From an uncultured Bacilli bacterium (lineage in GTDB: Bacteria; Bacillota_I; Bacilli_A; RF39; UBA660): DNA of 64,000 bases. A program made the position numbers and the translations under genes. Positions 8,041 through 17,369 of this stretch are shown one piece after another. The DNA lies in contig CAJTLN010000003.1 in assembly GCA_910577505.1 (NCBI GenBank), positions 62,001 through 126,000 of the forward strand, read 5' to 3'. A model generated the notes under the pieces. It was given only the letters and a program-made list of their open reading frames with translations. It had not been told where the DNA came from and made no database searches. Numbering within the stretch: position 1 is the first letter of the stretch; the number at the start of each line of letters is the position of its first letter.

Positions 8041-9792
8041 CTAATCAATAATATCCATTTGTTGCATTAAGTACTTAGCATTAGTTGTTTGACACATACC
8101 TTTTTTTATTTTGTAATCAAAATGAATTTTATCCTTTTCATATGTTTCTTTAAAATGATAGTTATTAATATTTTTATTTTTTATTTCACATAATTCAAAG
8201 TCATGAGTTGTTAAAAAAACTATACAGTTTAGTTCAGAAAATTTTTTTAGAATTTCTTTTGCTCCTAAAATGCGATCATTATAGTTTGTTCCTTTAAAGA
8301 TTTCATCAATGAATATTATCATTGTGTCACTACTCTTTTTACTATAATCTAAAACTGCTTTAATTCTTTTTAATTCACCATAAAATGTTGAAATACCATT
8401 ACTTATATCATCTTTAACATTTATAGAAGTAAATATTTTTAAAATCGGACAAGAAAATTCTTCAGCTGTTACATAAGTTCCTGTATAAGCAAGTATTAGA
8501 TTAATACCTATTGTTCTCATAAAAGATGTTTTACCACTCATGTTAGACCCTGTAATTATATTTATATCATTTAAACATTTAAAATCATTAGATATGCATT
8601 CATCTTCCTTTAAAAGTGGATGTTTTATAGCTTGCATAGAAAGAGATATTTCATCAATTATTTTTGGAATTGTAGTCGTTTCTTTTACATAACCGATTGT
8701 TGTTAAACTGATTAGAGTCTCTAATTCTTCTAGACGTTTTATACTAATTTCAAAGTCTTCATTGTTTTCGTTTAAAAGCTTAACGTACTTATAACGAATT
8801 ACAAAATTTAGAGACGCAAAACAATTAAATAGAACATAGGTAATAAAGTTATTACGATAAGAATCTAAATCAGCTATTTTAGTTAGTTTATTTAAAATAA
8901 TATTTCCCTTCTCAATATCTTTTTTTATTTGTTTAAGTTTTGGACTTGTAAATTCTTTTGTTTCAACATATTTATATATATCTTTTAGCTCACGATAAAC
9001 TCTTGTACATTTTGAAATTCGCTCAAAGTCTTCATTGTATAAGAAAACATATACATATGAAGAAATTAACTCTAAAATAATTAAACCAGTAAGATAAAAT
9101 GTAGGAATAAGACCTAGTAAAGTTAGTATTGTAATTATAATGGTAATTGTAGTTATTATTAATGATACTATTAGTTCTTTAATACTATTTTTAGGATTAG
9201 ATTCAAAAAAATATAAATAGTCTTTGTAATCTGTTTTGTTTATTTTATCTATTTTAGACATTTTTTCTTGAAAATGAAGAGAAAATTTAAAATTATTTTT
9301 TAGTTCTTGGATAGATTTTTGATTAGAATTTATGGATGACTTAGAAAATTCTTTTAATGATAAGCTATCAATTAATCTTTTTTTGCCATCTAAAGAACTG
9401 GTAAAGTTTAAAAATTGAAATAAAGAATTTTTACCTATAATATCTAAATCTGGCATAAATTGTTGTTCTGCTTCTTCTTGGTCATTGGTATTCATCTTCC
9501 AATTGCCTGTACTTCTATCTTCGTATTTACTTATTATTGTTAAATATGTTGTAAGTTTTTTTATTTCATTTTCAATATTATTGTGATAAACTGCAACAAA
9601 AATAAAAATAACAATGACTGCTATTATTGAACATAATATTACTGGTGTATTCCATTTTATGAGAGAAATTAAAAGGAGCAAAAATATGAAAAATAATAGT
9701 AAACGCATTTTAGATAATTTTGAACTTTTTATTTCATCTATATCTTTTATAGTTTGATATTCTTTTTTTGCTTTTGATATTTGCTTATCCAT
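8041..9792 (-). CDS. membrane-anchored MutS-like ATPase
   Basis: A 583-residue protein with the MutS-family ATPase at its C-terminus: Walker A 'ITGSNMSGKTSFMRT' (~414-427), a Ser-rich 'DDISNGISTFYGELKRI' segment, Walker B 'TMIIFIDEIFKGTNYNDR' (~491-507) and switch histidine 'LTTHDFEL'. The N-terminus lacks the mismatch-recognition domain. Instead it has hydrophobic helices at ~30-70 and ~205-255. The protein is therefore a MutS-related membrane ATPase of unknown role, not the mismatch-repair MutS. It is the first gene after the DHHW/MBOAT terminator and lies 14 bp upstream of cls. Confidence 0.8.
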   Translation of the reverse strand: MDKQISKAKKEYQTIKDIDEIKSSKLSKMRLLLFFIFLLLLISLIKWNTPVILCSIIAVIVIFIFVAVYHNNIENEIKKLTTYLTIISKYEDRSTGNWKMNTNDQEEAEQQFMPDLDIIGKNSLFQFLNFTSSLDGKKRLIDSLSLKEFSKSSINSNQKSIQELKNNFKFSLHFQEKMSKIDKINKTDYKDYLYFFESNPKNSIKELIVSLIITTITIIITILTLLGLIPTFYLTGLIILELISSYVYVFLYNEDFERISKCTRVYRELKDIYKYVETKEFTSPKLKQIKKDIEKGNIILNKLTKIADLDSYRNNFITYVLFNCFASLNFVIRYKYVKLLNENNEDFEISIKRLEELETLISLTTIGYVKETTTIPKIIDEISLSMQAIKHPLLKEDECISNDFKCLNDINIITGSNMSGKTSFMRTIGINLILAYTGTYVTAEEFSCPILKIFTSINVKDDISNGISTFYGELKRIKAVLDYSKKSSDTMIIFIDEIFKGTNYNDRILGAKEILKKFSELNCIVFLTTHDFELCEIKNKNINNYHFKETYEKDKIHFDYKIKKGMCQTTNAKYLMQQMDIID

Positions 9793-9830
9793 TGTTTCAC
9801 ATTCTTTCTAGATATTTATAGTATAGCATA

Positions 9831-9858
9831 GAAAAGGAAATCATGGATGATTTCCTTA
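9831..9858 (-). terminator. terminator of the MBOAT/DHHW operon
   Basis: Minus strand AAGGAAATCAT / ATGATTTCCTT, a long perfect stem with TTTTC after it. It overlaps the stop codon of the DHHW-like gene. Confidence 0.75.
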
Positions 9859-10926
9859 TTGTTTAATATTCACTTTTAAGAGATGACTATCATTTACTAG
9901 TAATGTACTATATATGAATAAAACATCTTTATTTTTAAAGTCTACATAATTTGGGACAATATCAGAACGAATATAACGTAAATCTATTAATGTTATTTTT
10001 TTATAATATGGAATTAATAAAGGAGCTAAGCTACTACCAAAAGAATCTCTAAACATTATTAATTCTTTATCATTTGGGGAAGATGGGTCTTCTATTTCAA
10101 TTAATGAACTTGGTCCATTTAAGAAAATATTATAAGAATCTGTGCTTTCTAGTTCACTTTTTTCATATACTTTTTTTTGACCATATTCTAGATGCTTTAC
10201 TGTTGTGTTATCTATAATATCATTTGATAAATATATAAGCTTATCTGGTTTAACAAATGATGGAACTTTTGAATAAGAAGCACCATAAAAGTTAGAATAT
10301 ATATTTTCTTCGTAAAAGATATCTTGATAGTCGAAGTCTAGATGATTAGATAGTTCTTTTATTATTTTAAAATATGAGTCTTGTTTTATATGAATATCTG
10401 TTTTGTAGTAATCTTCTAGTTTTAATAGATTACTTATATCAATATACTCCATATTAATGTTACTAGAAAGATTATTATATAAATAGTTATAATCTATTTT
10501 TAGATATTTTTTTTCATCTAGAAAATAATTTTTATCAGGAATGACTGTATAAAATGAATTGCTTTCTTTTAAATAATTATCATTAAGATAATTTATCTTA
10601 TTTATAAAACTTGAAACATTTTTTTCATTTAATGGGTATAGTTTATCTACTATGTAGTCATCTTCTATATATACATTATTGTCTTCTTTATTACTTAGTA
10701 AATATCTATCAAATATAGAACTAGTACTAATAAATAAATCTCTTAAAGGGAATTGGTCAGTAAGATAATCATCTAAGTTAGAAGTAAAGTCTTCTTTTAG
10801 GGATGAAGCTTGTGTCAGTTTTCTTCTTTCATAGTTTGAAATTTCTTTGTCTTTTAAAATAAAACTAAAGATAGAAAATCCAAATATAATGGCAATAAAG
10901 ACAATAGATAATATTTTTTCTTTCAT
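9856..10926 (-). CDS. DHHW/AlgX-like SGNH-type membrane-anchored protein
   Basis: A 356-residue protein with an N-terminal signal anchor ('ILSIVFIAIIFGFSIFSFIL') and an extracytoplasmic domain. It resembles DHHW-family proteins that partner MBOAT acyltransferases to acylate exported polymers. The family's usual Asp-His-His-Trp box is replaced by 'TDIHIKQDSYFKI'. The downstream serine box is intact in 'FRDSFGSSLAPLLIPY', as is the central 'FYTVIPDKNYF'. The ATG at 10926 follows the MBOAT stop (TGATTATG) with AGG at SD distance. Acylation of a wall or surface polymer is inferred from the partner gene. Confidence 0.75.
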   Translation of the reverse strand: MKEKILSIVFIAIIFGFSIFSFILKDKEISNYERRKLTQASSLKEDFTSNLDDYLTDQFPLRDLFISTSSIFDRYLLSNKEDNNVYIEDDYIVDKLYPLNEKNVSSFINKINYLNDNYLKESNSFYTVIPDKNYFLDEKKYLKIDYNYLYNNLSSNINMEYIDISNLLKLEDYYKTDIHIKQDSYFKIIKELSNHLDFDYQDIFYEENIYSNFYGASYSKVPSFVKPDKLIYLSNDIIDNTTVKHLEYGQKKVYEKSELESTDSYNIFLNGPSSLIEIEDPSSPNDKELIMFRDSFGSSLAPLLIPYYKKITLIDLRYIRSDIVPNYVDFKNKDVLFIYSTLLVNDSHLLKVNIKQ

Positions 10927-10928
10927 AA

Positions 10929-12305
10929 TCAAAACCTAAAATAGATAAATGGATTAAATGAACTTGATATAATTTTAGATATAGCTAAGAAGAAAACTAG
11001 TAATATATAAATAAATGATAAACATTCAATCACGTTTTTCCATTTTCCTTTCTTTATTTTATTTAATACTTCTTTGAGAAATGGCCCCATACCAATGAAG
11101 GCAATACTATAGATAACAAGATTATTTTTTAAATAATAGATGCTTTCAAAATTAATAAACTTTATTCCTATCCCCACTAAGCTTTTTAGAAATGTTGTTA
11201 AGGATGATAAGTCTGTGATGTTAAATACTACAAAACTTATGACTACTATCATAAAAGTATAAATATGAGATATAATTCCTTTTTTTAAATATTTTTTTAA
11301 GACAAATTTTTCCAATATCAGGAAGATAAAGAAATATAACCCCCATATTATGAAGTTCCAGTCTGCTCCATGCCAAAAGCCAGTAAGTAACCAAACAACA
11401 AAGATATTTCTTATATTTTTAATAAGTGAACATCTATTCCCACCTAATGGGATATATACATAATCTTTAAAAAAACTCGATAAAGACATATGCCAACGAC
11501 GCCAAAATTCAGTAATTGATGATGATATCAAAGGATAGTTGAAATTTTCTTTAAAATTAAATCCAAACATTTTTCCTAAACCGATAGCCATATCAGAGTA
11601 TCCCGAAAAGTCATAATAAATTTGGAATGTAAAAGCAAGTGCAACAAGCCAATAAGATAGAAAACTCATTTCAGAACTAAGAAGTGATGTGTATGTATGA
11701 TATAAAGTATCTGCAATTAGAACTTTCTTTCCTAAACCAATAATAAATCTTTTTACACCTTCGCTAAATAAGGCAAAACTTTCTTTTCTGTTTTCCAATT
11801 CGTAGCATACATCTTTATATCTGACAATTGGACCAGCTACAAGTTGAGGAAATAATGCTATGTATGTGCAATATGTTAAGAAACTTTTTTGACTTTCAAC
11901 AGACTTTCGATAGACATCTACTAAGTAACTAATGTTTTGAAAAGTGAAGAAACTAATTCCTAAAGGAAGAATTATATTTAGAGTTAATTTATTTAGATGA
12001 AAAAGATTTGTAAATGTTGTCAGAAAGAAGTTAGTATACTTAAAATAAATTAATAAACCAATATTGATTATCAAACCAATTACAAGATAAATTTTTTTGT
12101 TTCTCTTCTCTATAAGTAAGCCACATATATAATTTGCTAAGCAAGAAAATAATAGTAAAAGAACATACCATTTTTCCCCTATAAAATAGAAAATTAGACT
12201 AAAGATTAGTAAAACTATATTTTTTAATTTCTTTGGTACAATAAAATAGCAAAGGAATAGTAGTGGCAAAAAAAAGAAGAGAAAACTAATACTTGAAAAT
12301 ATCAT
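10929..12305 (-). CDS. MBOAT-family O-acyltransferase (AlgI/DltB-like)
   Basis: A 458-residue polytopic membrane protein. Family landmarks are 'LPLGISFFTFQNISYLVDVYR', 'QLVAGPIVRYKD', 'YDFSGYSDMAIGLGKMFGF', 'EFWRRWHMSLSSFFKDYVYIPLGG' and the catalytic histidine in 'FWHGADWNFIIWGLYF'. Such enzymes pass acyl groups across the membrane to an extracellular acceptor polymer. The gene is immediately followed by a DHHW-type partner. No dltA/dltC or alginate genes are nearby, so this is probably a general surface-polymer acetylation system. Confidence 0.9.
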   Translation of the reverse strand: MIFSSISFLFFFLPLLFLCYFIVPKKLKNIVLLIFSLIFYFIGEKWYVLLLLFSCLANYICGLLIEKRNKKIYLVIGLIINIGLLIYFKYTNFFLTTFTNLFHLNKLTLNIILPLGISFFTFQNISYLVDVYRKSVESQKSFLTYCTYIALFPQLVAGPIVRYKDVCYELENRKESFALFSEGVKRFIIGLGKKVLIADTLYHTYTSLLSSEMSFLSYWLVALAFTFQIYYDFSGYSDMAIGLGKMFGFNFKENFNYPLISSSITEFWRRWHMSLSSFFKDYVYIPLGGNRCSLIKNIRNIFVVWLLTGFWHGADWNFIIWGLYFFIFLILEKFVLKKYLKKGIISHIYTFMIVVISFVVFNITDLSSLTTFLKSLVGIGIKFINFESIYYLKNNLVIYSIAFIGMGPFLKEVLNKIKKGKWKNVIECLSFIYILLVFFLAISKIISSSFNPFIYFRF

Positions 12306-12322
12306 ATTTTCCCTCTTTCCTA

Positions 12323-12793
12323 TTATTTTAAATTTTCGAAATTTTCTTTTATCTTAGGAGCTATATCATTTGACATTATTAAAACTACTAAATCACCTTT
12401 AGATAAAACATATGTATTTTCTGCTTCTACGCAAATCCATTTACGGGGATCAGCTTTTTCTTTAATGTCTTTTGTGGCTTGTTCAGCTTCATTTGCATCT
12501 TCTAAACGAATTAGAACAATTGAATGTGGTATAGAACCAGTCATTGATTCACTTGCGATTGCTTCTTTATATTTAACATCAGCAAATGCATAATATTCGA
12601 AATTTTCACCATTTAGTTCAATATTTTCAATCATCATTGGAAGCTCATCTTCGCTAATACCATCATATAATTTTTCCATTATCTCAGGTAGAGACCCTTC
12701 AATATTTTTATTTTCTTCTTGCTTTTTATTACCACAACCAACTAATGTTAGACATAAGATAATTGTACAAAAAACATACATTAATTTTTTCAT
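12323..12793 (-). CDS. DUF4358-like lipoprotein
   Basis: A 156-residue lipoprotein with signal peptide and lipobox 'LTLVGC' (Cys ~20). The mature part contains 'PEIMEKLYDGISEDELPMM', a beta-rich middle, and 'SIVLIRLEDANEAEQATKDIKEK' followed by 'WICVEAENTYVLSKGDLVVLIMS'. This resembles DUF4358 lipoproteins, which often sit beside MBOAT/DHHW genes. It is 17 bp upstream of the MBOAT gene and probably belongs to the same operon. Family name moderately sure; function unknown. Confidence 0.6.
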   Translation of the reverse strand: MKKLMYVFCTIILCLTLVGCGNKKQEENKNIEGSLPEIMEKLYDGISEDELPMMIENIELNGENFEYYAFADVKYKEAIASESMTGSIPHSIVLIRLEDANEAEQATKDIKEKADPRKWICVEAENTYVLSKGDLVVLIMSNDIAPKIKENFENLK

Positions 12794-12853
12794 TATATCA
12801 ATACCTTTCTAGATATAATTTTATCATGTTAAATATAAAAAATCAAGATATAA

Positions 12854-12880
12854 AAAGATATTAAAAAGCTTAATATCTTT
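12854..12880 (-). terminator. terminator after the XRE-DUF2975 gene
   Basis: Minus strand AAAGATATTAA / TTAATATCTTT, an 11-bp stem followed by TTTTAT, overlapping the last codon of the upstream gene. Confidence 0.75.
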
Positions 12881-13799
12881 ATTTTTCTTCGCCATACATT
12901 TTTCCTTTTGAATCTAATTGCAATTCATAGCCATATTCAAAGATATATGCCATACTAAATAAGAATAATATGTAGATTACGTCTATAAGTTCAAAACCTA
13001 TATTTAAATCTTCACTAATTATTAGTTCAGCCATAGCTCCACATATATTTGGAAGAATAATGGCAGCAATCATTAAAAAAGCCATTTTCTTAATATGTTC
13101 AATATTTTCTTTAGTAAATGGTGTATCGCCATTATGAATATTTACAAAAAGGTTTTCTAAACGTTTTAGTATCATTATCATTATAATTAATAATATAAGT
13201 AAAACAAGAAATGCAACTTCGATAAAACCGATATAGACATAAGGAGATTTATTTTCAAGATATTCTATTATTTTATTAAAAATTAAAATCTCTTCTGGTT
13301 TTGTTATTAATTCATTTTTGCCATTATACATAATTTCTATTTCATTGTTTGATTTTTCAAAAGTGATTTTCTCATCAAATATTAAGATAGTATTATTTTT
13401 TTCAACTTTAACATTTGATGCAATTGCTCCAATAGTTATCATCGATATTACTACGGTAACTAGACCGATTATAGCAAATATTTTGCAAATTCTTGCTATG
13501 ATATAAATTGCCTTACTTAAACCTTTCATTTTTCTTTGTTGTTCACTTTTTAATTTAACTACACTCATTTTAATTTCATCATCTAATGAGTCAATATCCG
13601 TTAAATCATCGTTGACAAGATTATTTATTTTACAATTAAATATCTTACATAATTTAATTATATTATCCATTGTTGGATATGCCTCTCCACATTCCCATTT
13701 GGAAACACTTTGACGGGATACGCCAACTTTTTCAGCTAAAATTTCTTGGGAAATCTTTTTTTGTTTACGAATATTTTTTAAATTATCACAAAATCTCAT
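12879..13799 (-). CDS. XRE-family regulator with DUF2975 membrane domain
   Basis: A 306-residue protein. The N-terminal Cro/C1 helix-turn-helix is 'IRKQKKISQEILAEKVGVSRQSVSKWECGEAYPTMDNIIKL' in outline. Four hydrophobic helices follow (~100-130, ~195-220, ~245-265, ~275-295). Between the second and third lies the DUF2975 hallmark 'HNGDTPFTKENIEHIKKMAF'. The ATG at 13799 has a near-perfect AAAGGAGG site, so the upstream ATG at 13817 is not the start. The promoter region carries TGCAACTAAAA, also found before the LiaF-like gene. Likely a membrane-linked autoregulator. Confidence 0.8.
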   Translation of the reverse strand: MRFCDNLKNIRKQKKISQEILAEKVGVSRQSVSKWECGEAYPTMDNIIKLCKIFNCKINNLVNDDLTDIDSLDDEIKMSVVKLKSEQQRKMKGLSKAIYIIARICKIFAIIGLVTVVISMITIGAIASNVKVEKNNTILIFDEKITFEKSNNEIEIMYNGKNELITKPEEILIFNKIIEYLENKSPYVYIGFIEVAFLVLLILLIIMIMILKRLENLFVNIHNGDTPFTKENIEHIKKMAFLMIAAIILPNICGAMAELIISEDLNIGFELIDVIYILFLFSMAYIFEYGYELQLDSKGKMYGEEK

Positions 13800-13871
13800 T
13801 AGACTTCCTCCTTTCATATTTAAATCTTATTTTAAAAGGAGTTTTTTTACTACCAACTTTTAGTTGCAGTT

Positions 13872-14525
13872 TTATAAATTAAATATTTTTTTTAGTTCTT
13901 CTATTATTTCTTCGAAATAAAAAATAAATAATCCGACAAGAAGAATAAGAGCAAATACTAGACTGATATATGAAATTAAATTAAATGATGTACATTTTAA
14001 AATAATTAGTAGTATTGGAACAATTAAAATAAATATATTAATTAAAATTAAGCTTAAATAATTTATGATGTAATTGTTTCTTAAAACAATAAATGTTATT
14101 AAATTGAATAGCAGTTCAAAGATACATATTGATGGAATTATGTAATTAGTTATAATTACACTTTTTGTAACTATATACCATATTAAAGCTATGATAATAA
14201 ATATTACCCCTGTTTTACCAATAAATCTTAAAATATTATGACGATTTTTTATAATATGATAAAAAATTATTAGGTTAGTAAATAAACCTCCTATGACAAA
14301 TAAGGAATATTTTAAATGATTAGTTATACATAGTTCAATAAAACCACATATAATAGAGACTGTTAATGTTATAAATAAAATAATTTTAAATAATAAATGG
14401 GAAGCGAGTCTTATTTTAGTTGGAAATACTAGCGTTTCACAATCTCCAACTAGTTTATTTTGGCAAAGGGGACAAAAATTTTCACTTGTATTATAGTTAA
14501 TATTACAATTAGTACATTTTTTCAT
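13872..14525 (-). CDS. DUF6320-type membrane protein with N-terminal zinc ribbon
   Basis: A 217-residue protein. The first ~25 residues form a zinc ribbon (C4, C7, C18, C21: 'CTNCNINYNTSENFCPLC'). About six membrane helices follow. The layout matches DUF6320 proteins, which are habitual partners of alcohol-acetyltransferase-like enzymes. Here that partner overlaps the start codon by 1 bp. Role unknown; possibly a membrane platform for the acyltransferase. Confidence 0.7.
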   Translation of the reverse strand: MKKCTNCNINYNTSENFCPLCQNKLVGDCETLVFPTKIRLASHLLFKIILFITLTVSIICGFIELCITNHLKYSLFVIGGLFTNLIIFYHIIKNRHNILRFIGKTGVIFIIIALIWYIVTKSVIITNYIIPSICIFELLFNLITFIVLRNNYIINYLSLILINIFILIVPILLIILKCTSFNLISYISLVFALILLVGLFIFYFEEIIEELKKIFNL

Positions 14526-15757
14526 TAGTCAACCTCACTTACATTGATAATCATATCTATATTTTGCTCACTAAAGTAATTACAGAAATTTTTTATAATT
14601 TCATTGTATTTGTATTTGGATGAAATACCAATTGATAAATCATCTTTATTAGAGCATATTGTTAGTTGGAATCCAGGAGTTGATGTTAAAATATTAACAT
14701 TTTCTATATATTCTTGAGCTATTTGAGGAAATTCTATTTTACCAATGTTAGAAACACAGCTAGTGCTCATACGATTAGAAAAATAATTAATTATTTTTAA
14801 GGCAATATTTTTGATAAATATAGGTGTTATACGACAAAAAATGTTTTTTTCGAAAGCAACCATTTGATTAACTCTCTCAATTAGTTTTTCTGGTGTTAAA
14901 TTTTCTTTTAACTCTTTATTAACACTTTTTATTATGTCGTCTAATGAATCATTGCAACTATTAAATTTATATGTAACAGATGTTAAACCAAAATAATTTT
15001 TAGATGAAAATGATTTAAAATACTGTCGTAAATCTACTGGTATGTCGATTTTTATATTCTTCTTTAATTCTCTTTCACTCATAACGTCTTTCATAGAATA
15101 GATTAGAACTGAAACTAGGAGTGATGTTAATGTTGCATTTTCTTGATGAGCCAATTCAAGAATTTCTTTTAATGGCAAATGAGCTTCGAGATATCTTGTC
15201 TTATTTAACGATTTTTTACCTTTATAAAGATAAATATTGGAAATTCTTTTTGTTGTAACTTTTGTCTTTTTATAAAATTTATCAAAGCTATCTTCTGCTT
15301 TTTCAATGTACGAAGTATTTGTTGTTGGGTCTATTTTAATTTTATATTTTATTTTTAAATAATTGTTTACTAGAGTCTTAAAAAATTCTATACTTCCACG
15401 ACCATCTGATAAAATATGAGATATTTCAAAATTAATTCTTTTATTATAAAAAGATACTCTATAAAGAAAATCACTACTTGAATTATATATTTTAAAACAT
15501 ATTGGCAAATTTTCTATTGTAACTTGATATTTTTTATTAGTTTCTTCTAGGTAGTACCAAAATAATCCTTTTTTTAAATTAACATTAAAATTTTCGAAAA
15601 CTTCGATTGATTCATTTAGCGCTTGTTGTAAAGCAGGTTGGTCTACTTTATCTTTAAGAGTTATGGAATATCTAAAAACTTGTTGATATTCCTTGTCAGC
15701 AATTGATGAGTAAAATTTTCCAACATTATCTAATTTGTACCAGTTTTTATTTAACAT
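14525..15757 (-). CDS. AATase / condensation-fold acyltransferase-like protein
   Basis: A 410-residue cytosolic enzyme of the CoA-dependent acyltransferase (condensation-like) fold. The catalytic HxxxDG motif is present as 'EISHILSDGRGSIEFFKTL' (~130-148). Further landmarks are 'DVPVDLRQYF'-like 'IDIPVDLRQYFKS' and the C-terminal 'TSCVSNIGKIEFP'. The start at 15757 has GGAGG at proper distance. Together with the DUF6320 gene it forms a pair usually completed by an alpha/beta hydrolase; a hydrolase of that kind lies 1.6 kb away at 17370. The acyl donor and acceptor are unknown. Confidence 0.75.
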   Translation of the reverse strand: MLNKNWYKLDNVGKFYSSIADKEYQQVFRYSITLKDKVDQPALQQALNESIEVFENFNVNLKKGLFWYYLEETNKKYQVTIENLPICFKIYNSSSDFLYRVSFYNKRINFEISHILSDGRGSIEFFKTLVNNYLKIKYKIKIDPTTNTSYIEKAEDSFDKFYKKTKVTTKRISNIYLYKGKKSLNKTRYLEAHLPLKEILELAHQENATLTSLLVSVLIYSMKDVMSERELKKNIKIDIPVDLRQYFKSFSSKNYFGLTSVTYKFNSCNDSLDDIIKSVNKELKENLTPEKLIERVNQMVAFEKNIFCRITPIFIKNIALKIINYFSNRMSTSCVSNIGKIEFPQIAQEYIENVNILTSTPGFQLTICSNKDDLSIGISSKYKYNEIIKNFCNYFSEQNIDMIINVSEVD

Positions 15758-15796
15758 AGTTGATACCTCCATGCATATAACTTTAGCTATTTATTA

Positions 15797-15815
15797 ATTA
15801 TATCATATATGATAT
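15797..15815 (-). promoter_or_regulatory. promoter -10 overlapped by a 16-bp palindrome
   Basis: TATAAT on the minus strand (15797-15802) overlaps the perfect palindrome ATATCATATATGATAT (15800-15815), about 40 bp before the AATase-like gene. The position suits an operator. AT-rich palindromes arise by chance more easily here, so the call is moderate. Confidence 0.4.
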
Positions 15816-15880
15816 GTTTATTTAGGAAATTATGACATATTAATATAGCATTTAATTTTTTTTACTTGATCATGAAATAA

Positions 15881-15906
15881 AAAACTAATTTTAACAAATT
15901 AGTTTA
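15881..15906 (-). terminator. terminator after the Nudix gene
   Basis: Minus strand AAACTAATTT / AAATTAGTTT, 10-bp stem, 4-nt loop, followed by TTTATTT. It overlaps the Nudix stop codon. Confidence 0.75.
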
Positions 15907-16308
15907 TTTTAGAGAATTTAAAATTAAATCTTTAGGAAAAATATTAATTTTTTCTATATCTGAAATTTTAACTTTTCTTATTTCATAATAATTATCTTCA
16001 TTACATCTTTCTTTTTCTTCTCCACCTAATGCAGGAGTGCCAGATATAATGTTACATTTATAGAAATATGCAATTGAATCATTATCTTCGTTTTTACCGA
16101 TATAGCTAATAATATCAATATCAACGGAAAGTTCTTCTTTCATTTCTCTTATTAATGTTTCTTCCAATGTTTCGTTATTTTCTACTTTACCTCCAGGTAT
16201 TACAAAATATTCTTTTATTGAACCATCAGATTGTTTTTTACGACGAAACATTGTGTATATGTAGCCATTGTCAATTATTATTCCTCTAGAGCTTACTTTC
16301 TTGTTCAT
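15904..16308 (-). CDS. Nudix hydrolase
   Basis: A 134-residue Nudix-fold protein. The Nudix box is intact: 'GGKVENNETLEETLIREMKEEL', matching GX5EX7REUXEE. The family hydrolyses nucleoside diphosphates linked to another group; the substrate is not predictable. The ATG at 16308 has AAGGAG with good spacing, so the longer start at 16341 is unlikely. It lies 20 bp downstream of the cation exchanger gene, probably in one operon. Confidence 0.88.
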   Translation of the reverse strand: MNKKVSSRGIIIDNGYIYTMFRRKKQSDGSIKEYFVIPGGKVENNETLEETLIREMKEELSVDIDIISYIGKNEDNDSIAYFYKCNIISGTPALGGEEKERCNEDNYYEIRKVKISDIEKINIFPKDLILNSLK

Positions 16309-16328
16309 GGTTGTACTCCTTACTATAT

Positions 16329-17297
16329 TTATATTATACAAAGAATATAATATATGTAAACAAGAATTAGAATTATTCCCCTCTTACGATCTAGTTCGCT
16401 TTTTATATTAATTACAGCAATAAGTTGTAAAAATAAAGTAACTAATATTAAAACTAGAATACTTATATTAAAGTCAAAACTAAATGTAAGAGGGTTTATT
16501 ATTGCACCTAAACCAATAAGTAAACACAAATTTAGAATATTAGAACCAGATATATTCCCAAGTAGTAAATCTGTTTCATCATTTTTGGCTGCTATTATAC
16601 CAGTTATTATTTCAGGTAGAGCTGTTCCTAGGGCAATAATTGTCATTCCAATAAACCTTTCTGAAAAGCCAAATCTGGTTGCTATTAAAACAGAATTATC
16701 AACGACAAAATCAGCACCAAATTTTAAACCTATTATGCCTATAATTAGAAAGAAAATAATTTTTATTATAGACTTATGCTCTTTTGATTCGACATAATCA
16801 ATCATTTCTTCAGTAACTTTCTTGTTCTGAAGTTTTTTCTCTTCATAGATTGAATATATTATATAAAAAAATGCGCATATAATAAGGATAAATCCTTGCC
16901 ATCTAGTAATAGTTTGAGATGGTCCTAGTTTATTAGTGTTTCCTAAAAACATAAGTAAAGCCATAGCACCCATACCAATTGGAAGATGACGATTGACTAT
17001 TCTTTTATCTAACTTTATTGGTCTTACTAAACTGATGATGCCAATTACAAGAAGTGAATTACAAATACAACTTCCTATAGCATTACCAATTATTAAATCA
17101 GAATGATTATTTGTTGATGATGTTATTGTTACAAGTATTTCGGGTAATGAAGTTCCAATAGCAACTATTGTTAATCCTATAAGCATTTCTGATAAACCAA
17201 ACTTCTTAGCTATACTTGTTGCAGCATCAACAAAAAGATCCGCTCCTTTTATTAAAAGAACAAAGCCCAAAATAATTAATAAAATTTCTTTTAACAA
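16329..17297 (-). CDS. CaCA-family calcium/sodium exchanger (YrbG-like)
   Basis: A 322-residue membrane protein with two homologous halves. Each half carries the family's alpha repeat: 'LIGLTIVAIGTSLPEILVTI' and 'FIGMTIIALGTALPEIITGI'. Acidic residues in these repeats bind Ca2+ in known exchangers. About ten helices are visible. A TTG at 17297 is the likely start, since AAGGAG lies 8 bp before it and overlaps the alternative GTG at 17306. Confidence 0.88.
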   Translation of the reverse strand: MLKEILLIILGFVLLIKGADLFVDAATSIAKKFGLSEMLIGLTIVAIGTSLPEILVTITSSTNNHSDLIIGNAIGSCICNSLLVIGIISLVRPIKLDKRIVNRHLPIGMGAMALLMFLGNTNKLGPSQTITRWQGFILIICAFFYIIYSIYEEKKLQNKKVTEEMIDYVESKEHKSIIKIIFFLIIGIIGLKFGADFVVDNSVLIATRFGFSERFIGMTIIALGTALPEIITGIIAAKNDETDLLLGNISGSNILNLCLLIGLGAIINPLTFSFDFNISILVLILVTLFLQLIAVINIKSELDRKRGIILILVYIYYILCII

Positions 17298-17369
17298 GAA
17301 AATCACTCCTTATTTTATTTATATATTATTTTAATAATATAGTTATCAAAATATACAATTTTTAATTTT

